From Thermoanaerobacteraceae bacterium (GTDB lineage: Bacteria > Bacillota > JADQBR01): a DNA stretch of 64,000 nt. Below the pieces are notes generated by a model. The model worked only from the letters and a program-made list of their open reading frames with translations, was not told the origin of the DNA and did not search any database. The stretch lies in assembly GCA_017656305.1 (NCBI GenBank), contig JACDOG010000002.1, forward strand, positions 104,121-168,120, read 5' to 3'. The position numbers and the translations under genes are program-made. Position 1 is the stretch's first letter; each line of letters opens with the position of its first letter. Of this stretch, positions 18,438 to 27,487 are shown piece by piece.

Positions 18438-19470
18438 ACGGTATGTAGTTCGTAATATGCAGGAGGCGCTTAGCTTAATACGCCGTGACCTGGGTCCCGA
18501 TGCAGTCATTATCAGCACCCGGAAGGTACGGGAACGCGGTCTGAGAGGGTATTTCACGCCCAAAAAACTGGAAGTTACCGCAGCAGTAGACAGCAAGACC
18601 GGCCACGTGGAAAAAAAACAGGAAACGCTGCAGAATAAGTTGGAACAAGAAGTGGCGGAAATGAAGGAGATGCTGCACAAACTCACAACGGGTTCGCAGC
18701 AGGAAACGCCGTCTGCGCGTCGCTGGCGTGAACTGTTATTGGAAGCGGAAATCAGCGAGGAAGTCACCAATTACCTGTTGCGGCATGTGGCCGCAGGTGA
18801 AGGGGACGATTCTCAACAGCAGCAAAAACTGGTGGAAGAGATGACTGCATTGCTGGAAAAGAAGCTGCCTACCAGGAGCAACATCATTACTTTTGTTGGT
18901 CCCACCGGTGTGGGTAAGACAACTACCATGGCAAAGCTGGCGGCACAGTTTGCACTGTATCAAAATAAAAACGTGGCCATGGTCACTATCGATACATACC
19001 GTATAGGCGCCGTGGAACAGTTAAAAACTTATGGTGAAATCATGGGGATTCCCATCGATGTTGTGATGACTCCCAGGGAACTTAAGCAGACAGTGGATAA
19101 GCATAACGATAAAGATGTCATCCTCATAGACACTGCTGGTAGGCCATCAAAAAATCACATGCAGATTCGGGAATTGCGAGGCTTTTTGGACCAGATTGAG
19201 CCGGTGGAAACCTGTCTGGTGCTGAGTTGTACTACGCGCGGTAAGGACCTGCTGCGTATCGCGGAAGATTTTAAAGAGACCAACTACAAAAGCCTGATTT
19301 TTACCAAATTGGATGAAACGGATATTTTGGGTCCCATTGTTGATGTGGTATACAGGACAAGTGCACCTGTCCGCTACATCACGAGCGGGCAAAACGTTCC
19401 CGATGACATTGAGGAGGCAACACCGGAAAAATTGGCAAAAATGATTTTAGGGGCTGCTAGCAATGCGTGA
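18427..19470 (+). CDS. flhF: Flagellar SRP-like GTPase FlhF
   Basis: FlhF (347 aa) is an SRP-family GTPase that sets the position of flagellar assembly. After a variable N-terminus (residues 1-130) the NG domain carries GPTGVGKTTTMAKLA, DTYRIGAVEQLKTY, DTAGRPSKN and TKLDET. ATG 18427 overlaps flhA, and the gene overlaps flhG, its activating ATPase, by 8 bases, so the pair is likely co-translated. Confidence 0.95.
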   Translation: MKIKRYVVRNMQEALSLIRRDLGPDAVIISTRKVRERGLRGYFTPKKLEVTAAVDSKTGHVEKKQETLQNKLEQEVAEMKEMLHKLTTGSQQETPSARRWRELLLEAEISEEVTNYLLRHVAAGEGDDSQQQQKLVEEMTALLEKKLPTRSNIITFVGPTGVGKTTTMAKLAAQFALYQNKNVAMVTIDTYRIGAVEQLKTYGEIMGIPIDVVMTPRELKQTVDKHNDKDVILIDTAGRPSKNHMQIRELRGFLDQIEPVETCLVLSCTTRGKDLLRIAEDFKETNYKSLIFTKLDETDILGPIVDVVYRTSAPVRYITSGQNVPDDIEEATPEKLAKMILGAASNA

Positions 19471-20350
19471 TCAAGCGTACCGGTTAAGAGAACTGGCAGG
19501 GAAAAAAATTATCAAGAAAAAGCCGTCAGGTGATAAAGAATTAAGAATAATTGCTGTGACCAGTGGCAAAGGCGGGGTGGGCAAAACAAATATTGTTGTA
19601 AACCTGGCTCTCAGCCTTGCCCAGACTGGCAAAAGGGTTATGATATTGGATGCAGACCTGGGGCTGGCAAATATTGATGTTCTCATGGGGCTGGTGCCCA
19701 AGTATACCCTGTACGAGGTTCTAAGAGGGGAAAAATTGCTGGACGAAATTATTTTAACCGGTCCATATGACTTGAAGGTGTTGCCAGGAGGCTCGGGGAT
19801 TCTGGAGTTGGCCAATTTGGACTACTATCAAAGAGAAAGATTGATTTCCGGCTTGCGTACGTTTGAAGATGTAGTGGACTTTCTCATAATTGATACCGGT
19901 GCTGGAATTTCTCGCAATGTGCTGGCATTTATCACAGCAGCGGATGAAGTGGTAGTAGTGTTAACACCAGAGCCCACTTCTATTACCGATGCATACGGTT
20001 TGATTAAAATACTGTCCAAATTTAATCTGCACGATGAGGTCAGCCTGATTGTCAATATGGTTTCCGGTGGTAATGAGGCCAAACACACAGCGAAAAAAAT
20101 TCAGACAGTGGCGGACAGTTTTCTGCAAATTAAAGTGAAGCACCTGGGATATGTTAGTGCCGACCCTGCGGTGGGCAAGGCGGTGCGCAGGCAGCAGCCG
20201 TTTACCCTGCTCTATCCAAAGACAAGAGCAACCAGTGATATAAACCAGATTGCGCAGCGTGTTATGGGTAAACGGGTAACGGAAAGCAGGGGGATGGACG
20301 GATTCGTTAACAAGCTGATGCGAATTTTTGACACTAAGAAGAAACACTGA
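19463..20350 (+). CDS. flhG: MinD/ParA-like flagellar number regulator FlhG
   Basis: FlhG (295 aa; YlxH in Bacillus) is a ParA-type ATPase that stimulates FlhF and controls flagellar number. A deviant Walker A TSGKGGVGKTNIVVNLA is preceded by a short basic N-terminal helix (RLRELAGKKIIKKK) that in the family activates FlhF. MILDADLGLANIDVLMGL and LIIDTGAGISRNV follow. Full length. Confidence 0.94.
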   Translation: MRDQAYRLRELAGKKIIKKKPSGDKELRIIAVTSGKGGVGKTNIVVNLALSLAQTGKRVMILDADLGLANIDVLMGLVPKYTLYEVLRGEKLLDEIILTGPYDLKVLPGGSGILELANLDYYQRERLISGLRTFEDVVDFLIIDTGAGISRNVLAFITAADEVVVVLTPEPTSITDAYGLIKILSKFNLHDEVSLIVNMVSGGNEAKHTAKKIQTVADSFLQIKVKHLGYVSADPAVGKAVRRQQPFTLLYPKTRATSDINQIAQRVMGKRVTESRGMDGFVNKLMRIFDTKKKH

Positions 20351-20388
20351 AACTAACGTGTTTATCATACGGAAGGAGAGACGGCCAG

Positions 20389-21075
20389 TTGGGTGTGGAC
20401 GTCAGATTAAACGTAAATCAACAGATAGAGGTACGTGCTTTAAAAGATAATAGTTCTGCAGTGTATAAAAGTATGGTTCAGGGAGTGGAAGACAACACAT
20501 TTACCATTCACGTGCCTACCAAAGGACGTGATAGACTGCTTCTGGATTCCGGTGAGCGGGTAAAAGTATCTTATTATGAAGAAGGAGCCAGTATTGTCTT
20601 TGAATCTACCGTCATATCAAGAACACTGGAAGGTAGTATCCCGCTGTACAGGCTGGCGCTGCCGGCGGAGGCCGAGCGGGTACAGCGGCGTGAACATGTG
20701 CGCCTGGATATTTCGTTAAACATTCGGTACCAAAAGGCAGAAATGGATGAAGATAATAACCCCGTTCCTGTGGAGCGCCCGCAAAAGGCGGTTACCCGTG
20801 ATCTCAGCGGCGGTGGACTGCAGCTGGTATCCAGGGAACGCCTGGAGGTAAATGATCTGATATTGGTATATTTGGATTTAAAAGATTGGAAAGGTAGGGA
20901 CAGGCACCTGCAGGTGCTGGCAGTAGTTAAGCGGGTAGAAATGCTTAACCAGCGCGGCCAGCAGTGCTGGGTCGCCGGAGTGGCGTTTAAGGAAATTAAT
21001 CCCAGAGACCAGGATGTTATCGTCAGTTTTATCTTTCGAAAAATGCTGGAACGCCGCCGCATGACTGACAGGTAG
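20389..21075 (+). CDS. PilZ-domain flagellar brake-like protein (YcgR/YpfA type)
   Basis: A 228-aa cytoplasmic protein with an N-terminal YcgR-like beta domain (about residues 1-95) and a C-terminal PilZ domain. The c-di-GMP motif is present: RREHVRLD around residue 100 and DLSGGGLQL around 140, equivalent to RxxxR and D/NxSxxG. Such proteins slow the motor when c-di-GMP is high. TTG 20389 was taken with AAGGAGAG upstream; GTG 20395 is an alternative. It stands between flhG and the sigma factor gene. Confidence 0.88.
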   Translation: MGVDVRLNVNQQIEVRALKDNSSAVYKSMVQGVEDNTFTIHVPTKGRDRLLLDSGERVKVSYYEEGASIVFESTVISRTLEGSIPLYRLALPAEAERVQRREHVRLDISLNIRYQKAEMDEDNNPVPVERPQKAVTRDLSGGGLQLVSRERLEVNDLILVYLDLKDWKGRDRHLQVLAVVKRVEMLNQRGQQCWVAGVAFKEINPRDQDVIVSFIFRKMLERRRMTDR

Positions 21076-21086
21076 GAGGGTGTTTC

Positions 21087-21833
21087 ATGGCACTATCCCG
21101 ACAAAAGTTATGGGATGCTTATTTGCGGGGGGAAGAAGTAAGAAATGAGCTGTTGGAGAGCTACCTGCCTCTGGTAAAAAAAGTAGTGGGCAGTCTGCAG
21201 GTGCGGCTGCCTGACGGCATGGAAGAAGAAGACCTGATTGGATACGGTGTATTGGGTTTGCTTGAAGCCATAAAGCGGTTTGACAGCTCGCGCGGTACAA
21301 AATTCGAAACGTACGCCAGCTCCAGAATTCGCGGTACCATTCTTGATGAACTGCGCCGCCAGGGCTGGGTACCGCGGTCGGTTATGGAACAAGTCAAACA
21401 GGTGCAAGAAACGGCTGAAAAGCTGGAGCAGGAACTCCAGCGGGAAGTCACGTGTGCAGATATTGCCAGTGCATTAAACATACCTGTAAAACAGGTGGCC
21501 GAAATTTTGGAGCAGGTGAACTTTATGTCAATCATTCATTTGGAAGAATTACTGACCGCTGAAGACAGCAAGCTGCAGGTACTGGATACCGTGCAGTCCA
21601 GGGAGCCTTTTCCTGAACAGCAAGTAATAGAAAAGGACTTGGAGGAACGCCTGAAAGAGGCGTTGGCACAGCTGCCGGAAAGAGAACGACTATTATTGTC
21701 CCTGTATTATTACGAGGAACTGACTTTAAAAGAAATCGGGGAGGTAATGGGGATAAGCGAATCCAGAGTGTCCCAAATTCATTCGCGAGCACTGCTGAGG
21801 CTTCGGAAAATATTGGCGGGAGTTGACAGTTGA
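21087..21833 (+). CDS. sigD: Flagellar sigma factor SigD/FliA (sigma-28)
   Basis: A 248-aa group 3 sigma factor that directs late flagellar, chemotaxis and autolysin genes. Region 2 (LIGYGVLGLLEAIKRFD, FETYASSRIRGTILDELR), region 3 and region 4 (LPERERLLLSLYYYEELTLKEIG, ISESRVSQIHSRALLRL) are complete. The R-G-T-I-L-D-E-L-R segment is typical of the FliA/WhiG class. Its stop overlaps the next gene as TGATG. No FlgM gene is visible nearby. Confidence 0.95.
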   Translation: MALSRQKLWDAYLRGEEVRNELLESYLPLVKKVVGSLQVRLPDGMEEEDLIGYGVLGLLEAIKRFDSSRGTKFETYASSRIRGTILDELRRQGWVPRSVMEQVKQVQETAEKLEQELQREVTCADIASALNIPVKQVAEILEQVNFMSIIHLEELLTAEDSKLQVLDTVQSREPFPEQQVIEKDLEERLKEALAQLPERERLLLSLYYYEELTLKEIGEVMGISESRVSQIHSRALLRLRKILAGVDS

Positions 21834-22303
21834 TGGCGTGGGTATTTCTTTTGGTGGGAATTTTTCTCCTGCTGCTTACTGTCCCACAGCTAATTAAGGA
21901 ACAAAAAGCAGATACCGGCGAGTCGTTGTCTTACTTACAGCGCCAGCTTAAGGAACTGAGCAGGGAAAAACAGCAACTGGAAGAACAGCTGGCAAAACAG
22001 CAGGAAACAGCCGTTGCTTTGGCGGCGGGCGTGGAAGAGCAGCTGGCGCTGGTGGTTGACAGTATTAACGCCCTGCAGGATAGAATGAAACGGTGGGAAA
22101 ATGTGTTGCACAACCTCAACAGCCCGCCGGAAAATTCCTTTCGCAATGTTATGGATGAAGTTTCCAAACAGTTGACGCTGTTTGAAGAAATATATCGGGA
22201 TTATGACCTGGGAAAAAGTGTCACGGAAATTGCCCAAAAGTATAACCGTGGAAAGGGGGAGATAGAATTAATTCTCTCTCTAAGAAAACAAGATGTTGGG
22301 TAA
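21833..22303 (+). CDS. SwrB/YlxL-like membrane-anchored coiled-coil protein
   Basis: A 156-aa protein with one N-terminal membrane helix (residues 2-18), a Gln/Glu-rich coiled coil to about residue 85, and a C-terminal helix-turn-helix-like end (YDLGKSVTEIAQKYNRGKGEIELIL). Position directly after sigD and this layout match YlxL/SwrB of Bacillus, which promotes basal-body maturation; similarity is in architecture rather than clear sequence identity. ATG 21833 overlaps the sigD stop. Confidence 0.65.
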   Translation: MAWVFLLVGIFLLLLTVPQLIKEQKADTGESLSYLQRQLKELSREKQQLEEQLAKQQETAVALAAGVEEQLALVVDSINALQDRMKRWENVLHNLNSPPENSFRNVMDEVSKQLTLFEEIYRDYDLGKSVTEIAQKYNRGKGEIELILSLRKQDVG

Positions 22304-22317
22304 TAAAATATAATCAG

Positions 22318-22770
22318 GTGTTGTTTGGTCTGGGTTTGGGCTTTTTCCTCACAGGACTGGTCTGGGCATTGCTGCCTGGCCCGCATCTCGCTGAGGAGGA
22401 AATCATTGCCGAGGCCCGTAAGCTGGGTATGGTGTTTCGGGAGGAAGTAGTTTTTCTCCCGGATGGTGACAGCAGTACCAATAGCCGAAATGAGGTTGGA
22501 GAACAGCAAAAGGTTTCCGCGCAAGAGAAGACTGAAGAAAAAACTGCGGGCAAGACGAATGTGTCCAATGAGGAAACCACCGTGGTAATCCCGGCGGGCA
22601 GTACACTGCTGGAAACAGCACAAATCCTGAGCGATGCCGGAATAGTTGATTATGAAGAGTTTCTGGCGGAAGCAAAAGCACAGGACATAGCACGTAGGAT
22701 TATCGCCGGGGAATACCGGATTCCTGCCGGGATAGGCACGGCAGAGGTTATTGACATGATAACAAGATAA
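22318..22770 (+). CDS. Short MltG/YceG-like membrane protein without catalytic domain
   Basis: About 150 aa: an N-terminal membrane helix, a low-complexity linker (residues 50-85), and a C-terminal segment with IPAGSTLLETAQILSDAGIV and AGEYRIPAGIGTAEVIDMITR. The last part resembles the LysM-like first subdomain of MltG endolytic transglycosylases, but the catalytic domain with its glutamate is absent, so no transglycosylase activity is expected. The start is uncertain: GTG 22318 has no good ribosome site and the frame is open back to 22240. Function in the flagellar operon unknown. Confidence 0.6.
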   Translation: MLFGLGLGFFLTGLVWALLPGPHLAEEEIIAEARKLGMVFREEVVFLPDGDSSTNSRNEVGEQQKVSAQEKTEEKTAGKTNVSNEETTVVIPAGSTLLETAQILSDAGIVDYEEFLAEAKAQDIARRIIAGEYRIPAGIGTAEVIDMITR

Positions 22771-22825
22771 AGGGGAAGCGGTTTTGCGTTTCTAAAATAA
22801 ACGGTGACAAAGGAGGGGTGCTGTG

Positions 22826-23572
22826 ATGCTTCGCGGGTTGTATACTGCGGCCTCGGGGATGGTGACACAGCAATTGAAGGAAGAAAACATTGCCAACAAT
22901 TTGGTCAATGCCAATACCCCGGGTTATAAGCGCCATGAAACAGTGCTGAAGAGTTTTCCTGAGGTTTTGCTGTGGCGTCTCGGCAACGGTGACCGGGAAA
23001 AAATAGGCAAGGTGGCCAACGGTACGCTGATAGACGAGACCGTTACCATCCACCAGCCAGGACCGGTAGAGGAGACCGGGCGTGCTTTAGATTTTGCTCT
23101 CATCGGCAAGGGATATTTTAGAATTGAAACCCCGCAGGGGATACGGTACACTAAAAATGGTCACTTCCGGCTCAACAGTGAGGGATACCTGGTAACGGAA
23201 GCGGGGTGTTTTGTACTGGGACGCAAAGGGCGGATAAAGCTAGGGACCGAGGACATCAAGGTAAATGAGCAGGGCAACATTGTGGTAGACGGCAGAACGG
23301 TGGACCGGTTGGATATAGCCCGACTGCATAATCCTGGTTCACTTGTTAAAGAAGGAAACTCTTTGTTCAGGGCAACGGCAGACACCGTAGAAGATGCGGA
23401 TGTTCCCGTAACAGTGAGGCAGCATATGCTGGAAAAGTCCAATGTCAACCTCATTAAGGAAATGGTTGATATGATGGCTGTACTCAGGTCTTTTGAGGCA
23501 AACCAAAAGGTTGTCCAGGCATATGACCAGGTCCTGGAAATGAGCGCCCGGGATATCGGCAGTTTACGATAA
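22826..23572 (+). CDS. flgF: Flagellar distal rod protein FlgF (FlhO)
   Basis: A 248-aa rod/hook-family protein. N-terminal MLRGLYTAASGMVTQQ with NNLVNANTPGYKR and C-terminal NVNLIKEMVDMMAVLRSFEANQKVVQAYDQ are the axial signatures; a middle domain with GKGYFRIETPQGIRYTKNGHF distinguishes FlgF/FlgG. ATG 22826 follows AGGAGGGG. With flgG 12 bases downstream it corresponds to the flhO-flhP pair of Bacillus. Confidence 0.9.
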   Translation: MLRGLYTAASGMVTQQLKEENIANNLVNANTPGYKRHETVLKSFPEVLLWRLGNGDREKIGKVANGTLIDETVTIHQPGPVEETGRALDFALIGKGYFRIETPQGIRYTKNGHFRLNSEGYLVTEAGCFVLGRKGRIKLGTEDIKVNEQGNIVVDGRTVDRLDIARLHNPGSLVKEGNSLFRATADTVEDADVPVTVRQHMLEKSNVNLIKEMVDMMAVLRSFEANQKVVQAYDQVLEMSARDIGSLR

Positions 23573-23584
23573 GGGGGTGATTAG

Positions 23585-24379
23585 ATGCTGAAGAACATGT
23601 GGATTGGTGCCGCCGGTATGAATGCTCAAATGCAGAAAATTGAAACCATTGCCAGTAATCTTGCCAACATTAATACTAATGGTTATAAAAAAAGCCGGGT
23701 TTCCTTTGCCGACCTTGTCTACCAGCAGCAGAACAAACAAGTTATGCCGGTGGCTAATTCTCAGCCGGGACCACAGTTTGGCACCGGGGTCAGGTTGAGT
23801 TCGGTGACGAAGGTGTTTCTGCAGGGCAGCCTGATACAGACCAACAGGGAACTGGACCTGGCTATCAAAGGAAAGGGTTTGTTTGCCGTTCGTCTAGCAG
23901 ACGGCAGGCTCGCTTATACCAGGGATGGAGTTTTTAACGTTGTTTTTGATGATGACGGAGAGGGACAGTTGGTTAACCAGGACGGGCTGCCGCTGGTGCT
24001 GGATGATGCCGAACCTGTTCCGGAAGATACGGAAAAAATAGTTGTTTCGCCCGAGGGAAGAGTTATTGCTGTAGATGGTCAAGGGAATGAAAAAGAGATA
24101 GGCACTATACGGCTCTATCTGGTGCGAAATTTAGCCGGTTTGAAAACAATTGGCCGTAATCTCTTCCAGACCACCGAGGCCAGTGGCGAAGCTGAAGTAT
24201 TAATCCCGGGCGAAGACGGAACGGGTGTTATCAGGCAAGGCTACTTGGAGGCTTCCAATGTTGACCTGGCGGAAGAGATGACCAGCATGATAATGGCACA
24301 AAGGGCCTATGAAATTAATTCCCGGGTCATCAGGACCGCTGATGAAATGTGGGGAATGGCAAACAATCTTAAACGGTAA
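23585..24379 (+). CDS. flgG: Flagellar distal rod protein FlgG (FlhP)
   Basis: FlgG (264 aa) forms the distal rod. The start WIGAAGMNAQMQKIETIASNLANINTNGYKKS and the end EASNVDLAEEMTSMIMAQRAYEINSRVIRTADEM are typical. GGGGGTGA precedes ATG 23585. It closes the flagellar operon; no strong terminator follows and the next gene converges from the other strand. Confidence 0.92.
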   Translation: MLKNMWIGAAGMNAQMQKIETIASNLANINTNGYKKSRVSFADLVYQQQNKQVMPVANSQPGPQFGTGVRLSSVTKVFLQGSLIQTNRELDLAIKGKGLFAVRLADGRLAYTRDGVFNVVFDDDGEGQLVNQDGLPLVLDDAEPVPEDTEKIVVSPEGRVIAVDGQGNEKEIGTIRLYLVRNLAGLKTIGRNLFQTTEASGEAEVLIPGEDGTGVIRQGYLEASNVDLAEEMTSMIMAQRAYEINSRVIRTADEMWGMANNLKR

Positions 24380-24391
24380 TAAATAGTAGTA

Positions 24392-24862
24392 TTATTTTTC
24401 CATTTTTCTACTGCGGAGACTGTGCAGCTTGGTCAAAGCCGTTTGCGCCTGCGTGTTGCCCGGGTCCAACTGCAGTAAATCTCGTAATTCTTTAACTGCA
24501 GCATCCAGTTTCTTCTGCCTGGCCAGACAGGCTGCCAGGTTAAGACGGGAAGGGATATGATAGGGATTTAGCTGTTTGGCTGCCAGCAGGCAGACGGCGG
24601 CTTTATCCAGTAACCCGTCCTTCAAATAGATAGTACCCAGGTTATACCAGGATAAATGGTGAGCGGGATTGTGCTGTACCACTGCTTCAAAATGCTGCCT
24701 GGCAAGGGTTATGTTGCCGCTATTATAATGCCGGCATCCCTGGTTGTAAATTGATGTCCAGGAAACGGTAACGTCCATCAGAGGGTAGCTGATTAGCTGA
24801 CCGCAGTGGGTACAGAAACGCAGTTTGTCAGGCACCTGATTGTAGCAGGACGTGCAAATCAT
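24392..24862 (-). CDS. Zinc-ribbon plus TPR protein
   Basis: A 156-aa soluble protein read towards flgG. Residues 3-20 form a zinc ribbon with two CxxC knuckles (CTSC and CTHC). The rest is three TPR-like repeats, e.g. WYNLGTIYLKDGLLDKAAVCLLAAKQLNP and AVKELRDLLQLDPGN. Such proteins act as interaction scaffolds; no specific function can be given. AAGGAGT precedes its ATG. It interrupts the otherwise plus-strand flagellar/chemotaxis block. Confidence 0.75.
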   Translation of the reverse strand: MICTSCYNQVPDKLRFCTHCGQLISYPLMDVTVSWTSIYNQGCRHYNSGNITLARQHFEAVVQHNPAHHLSWYNLGTIYLKDGLLDKAAVCLLAAKQLNPYHIPSRLNLAACLARQKKLDAAVKELRDLLQLDPGNTQAQTALTKLHSLRSRKMEK

Positions 24863-24973
24863 CTTGATTACTCCTTAAGGAAAAAGGTTTGCTCTTACAT
24901 TAGTATAGTACAGGTCATGGTAAATTATTCCGGTTTGAAGCACTTTAATTGAATGAAGATGGAGGATTTATAG

Positions 24974-25477
24974 GTGAAACAGTTAGATTTGACTGAAGAA
25001 GTTAAAGTAGGTATTGCGGATTGTAAAATAGCTCGAAGTCCCCAAAGAATTGTAACTTTAGGGTTGGGGTCATGTGTGGGTATTACCCTGTTTGACCCCA
25101 TAGCGAAAATCGGTGGCATGGCGCATATCATGCTTCCGGACAGCACGCAATTTACTACTGTTACAAATCCATTCAAGTTTGCCGATTTGGCTATTCCTAT
25201 TTTGATATCTCAATTGAAAGACACGGGGGCGGCTGTATCCCGCCTGAAAGCGAAAATTGCCGGCGGGGCGCAGATGTTTTCTTTTGGTGACCCCAAAAAG
25301 ACTATGTTAAATATTGGAGAAAGGAATGTTTGCAAGGTACGGGAAGTACTGAAAAAAGAGGGAATTCCCATTGTGGGAGAAGATGTGGGCGGCAACATCG
25401 GGCGTACTATGATCTTGGAAACGGAAACGGGAAAGGTGTTTATCCGCAGTACTGGTAAGTCTATCAAAGAAATCTAG
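24974..25477 (+). CDS. cheD: Chemoreceptor glutamine deamidase CheD
   Basis: CheD (167 aa) deamidates receptor glutamines and stimulates the CheC phosphatase. The catalytic cysteine in LGLGSCVGITLFDP and the histidine in GMAHIMLP are present, as is the GGNIGR loop. GTG 24974 follows GGAGG. It begins the second chemotaxis/motor block. Confidence 0.93.
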   Translation: MKQLDLTEEVKVGIADCKIARSPQRIVTLGLGSCVGITLFDPIAKIGGMAHIMLPDSTQFTTVTNPFKFADLAIPILISQLKDTGAAVSRLKAKIAGGAQMFSFGDPKKTMLNIGERNVCKVREVLKKEGIPIVGEDVGGNIGRTMILETETGKVFIRSTGKSIKEI

Positions 25478-25499
25478 AAAAAAAAACTTGGGAGGAACC

Positions 25500-26267
25500 A
25501 TGGATTTCAATCAATTTAAAGATAGGATAAATAAAAGATTTAACATCAATCTCAACGGGTATAAGGAACGTCAGTTGAAGCGGCGTATAGACAGCCTCAT
25601 GCAGTCTCAGGGTTTTACCGACTATGCGAAATATTTCCGCGCCCTGGAGGCAGACGAAAAACTGTGGGCGCAATTTATGGACAAAGTAACTATCAACGTT
25701 TCGGAATTTTTCCGCAATCCGGATATATTTAAGGTGCTGGAAGAGAAAGTGATACCGTACCTCTTGAGTAAATTTACAAATCTCAAAGTTTGGAGTGCAG
25801 CCTGTTCTAACGGAGCGGAACCCTATTCTATTGCCATGATACTGGCAGAAGCTGGTGGTAAGCACCAGATACATGCTACCGACATGGATGAAAAGATACT
25901 GGCTGTTGCCAAAACCGGACGGTATCCGGAGAATATGGTGAAAAACGTCTCTGAGCGTCGTAAGCAAAAATATTTTTACAGGGAAAATGGTGAGTACCAG
26001 CTGCTGGACCCTATTCGTTCAATGGTCAGGTTTCGCAGGCACGATTTGCTGATGCAAGAATATGATACCGGCTACCACTTGATAGTGTGCCGTAACGTAA
26101 CAATTTATTTTACGCGGGAAGCACAAACGGAACTTTACCGGAAATTTCACAACTCACTGGTTGAAGGTGGAATTTTGTTTATCGGCGCTACAGAAAACAT
26201 TATCAACTATCAGGAACTGGGTTACGAAAAATTCTTATCCTGGTTTTACCAGAAGGTGTCTAAATAA
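25500..26267 (+). CDS. cheR: Chemotaxis protein methyltransferase CheR
   Basis: CheR (255 aa) methylates receptor glutamates using S-adenosylmethionine. The N-terminal helical domain contains YKERQLKRRIDSLM; the SAM domain has VSEFFRNPDIF, VWSAACSNGAEPYSIAMIL and IVCRNVTIYFT (usually CRNVLIYF). ATG 25500 is preceded by GGGAGGAA; the in-frame TTG at 25488 would leave no site. A 142-base AT-rich gap before cheC carries no clear gene. Confidence 0.92.
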   Translation: MDFNQFKDRINKRFNINLNGYKERQLKRRIDSLMQSQGFTDYAKYFRALEADEKLWAQFMDKVTINVSEFFRNPDIFKVLEEKVIPYLLSKFTNLKVWSAACSNGAEPYSIAMILAEAGGKHQIHATDMDEKILAVAKTGRYPENMVKNVSERRKQKYFYRENGEYQLLDPIRSMVRFRRHDLLMQEYDTGYHLIVCRNVTIYFTREAQTELYRKFHNSLVEGGILFIGATENIINYQELGYEKFLSWFYQKVSK

Positions 26268-26409
26268 AATTGTCGGATATAATATTTGGGTTATATATAT
26301 TTGCTTCAGGTGTGTTTGATTTTTAAAATACGACCCAAAATACAAGGATTTTTGTGAGATTTATTGAAATATGAACTAATAATACTTGGTAAAGGAAGGA
26401 TAAAACGGT

Positions 26410-27021
26410 ATGACAACAAGTTGGGATGACCTGCAGACCATTCATTTGAGTGCGTTACAGGAAATAGGGAATATCGGTGCCGGTAATGCTGCCACTGCCC
26501 TCGCACAGATGCTGAATACTACCATTAACATGTCTGTGCCCAAATCCGGTGTGCTGCCTATTGAGGATATGTTAAAGCTGGTAGGAAAGGAAGAGGATAT
26601 TGTCGCCTGTACTTACTGTCAGATAATGGGAGATGTAAAAGGAAGCATTTTCTTTCTTCTAACGGAAGAGAGTGCCTACAAGCTGGTCAGGCTGCTGGCA
26701 GGCGATGCTATCCTGGACAATCAGGAGATGACTATGTCAGCTTTACAGGAAATCGGAAATATTCTTGCCGGCAATTTCCTTACTGCCTTTACTCAGTTTA
26801 CCAATCTGAGCCTGACTCAATCTGTGCCGGCCCTGGCTTTTGACATGCTGGGTGCTGTTTTGAGTGGAGCCCTGCTGGAAGGAGGGCACTGGGCTGATAA
26901 AGTTTTAATCATAGAAACCGAATTTTTCGCTCAAGGTGATGCTCTCAACGGGCATTTCTTTTTGGTACCGACTATGGATTCTCTGAAAAAAATTCTTAAT
27001 GCGCTAGGTTTGGAAATATAA
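26410..27021 (+). CDS. cheC: CheY-P phosphatase CheC
   Basis: CheC (203 aa) dephosphorylates CheY-P. It holds two copies of the active-site helix, ALQEIGNIGAGNAATAL near residue 15 and ALQEIGNILAGNFLTAF near 113, each with the E and N residues that position the attacking water. The same fold forms the body of FliY and FliM encoded downstream. AAGGAAGG precedes the ATG. Confidence 0.92.
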   Translation: MTTSWDDLQTIHLSALQEIGNIGAGNAATALAQMLNTTINMSVPKSGVLPIEDMLKLVGKEEDIVACTYCQIMGDVKGSIFFLLTEESAYKLVRLLAGDAILDNQEMTMSALQEIGNILAGNFLTAFTQFTNLSLTQSVPALAFDMLGAVLSGALLEGGHWADKVLIIETEFFAQGDALNGHFFLVPTMDSLKKILNALGLEI

Positions 27022-27054
27022 CATTGATACCAATATTAGGGGGAGGTATAACCA

Positions 27055-27420
27055 ATGGGTAAAAGAGTATTGATAGTGGATGACGCAGCTTTTATGCGCA
27101 TGATGATTAAGGATATTTTGACAAAAAACGGGTATGAAGTGGTTGCGGAAGCGGAAAACGGTGCTGTGGCGGTAGAACTTTACAAAGAACATAAACCGGA
27201 TGTAGTGACCATGGATATCACCATGCCGGAAATGGATGGAATTCAGGCGGTGAAAGCCATTAGAGCATTTGACCCGTCTGCCAATATTATCATGTGCAGT
27301 GCCATGGGACAGCAGGCCATGGTAATGGAAGCCATTCAGGCGGGGGCCAAGGACTTTGTAGTCAAGCCGTTCCAGCAGGATAGGGTGCTTCAGGCTGTGG
27401 CGAGAGCTACCGGGAGCTAA
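27055..27420 (+). CDS. cheY: Chemotaxis response regulator CheY
   Basis: A single receiver domain of 121 aa. Asp9/Asp10, phospho-acceptor Asp54 in VTMDITMPEMDG, Ser82 and Lys104 in VVKPF are in place. It lies directly before fliM and fliY, whose products bind and dephosphorylate it. GGGGGAGG precedes ATG 27055. Confidence 0.94.
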   Translation: MGKRVLIVDDAAFMRMMIKDILTKNGYEVVAEAENGAVAVELYKEHKPDVVTMDITMPEMDGIQAVKAIRAFDPSANIIMCSAMGQQAMVMEAIQAGAKDFVVKPFQQDRVLQAVARATGS

Positions 27421-27487
27421 AGAAAATTTAACCTTTTTCCAAACCTTGTAATGGTATTCTGCTAAGGAGAAAGGTGGTGGCGTCACC

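Noticed and set aside
26268-26409. A small gene or promoter in the AT-rich gap between cheR and cheC
   Set aside because: No frame with a ribosome site; TTGAAA and TAATAA-like words do not have promoter spacing.
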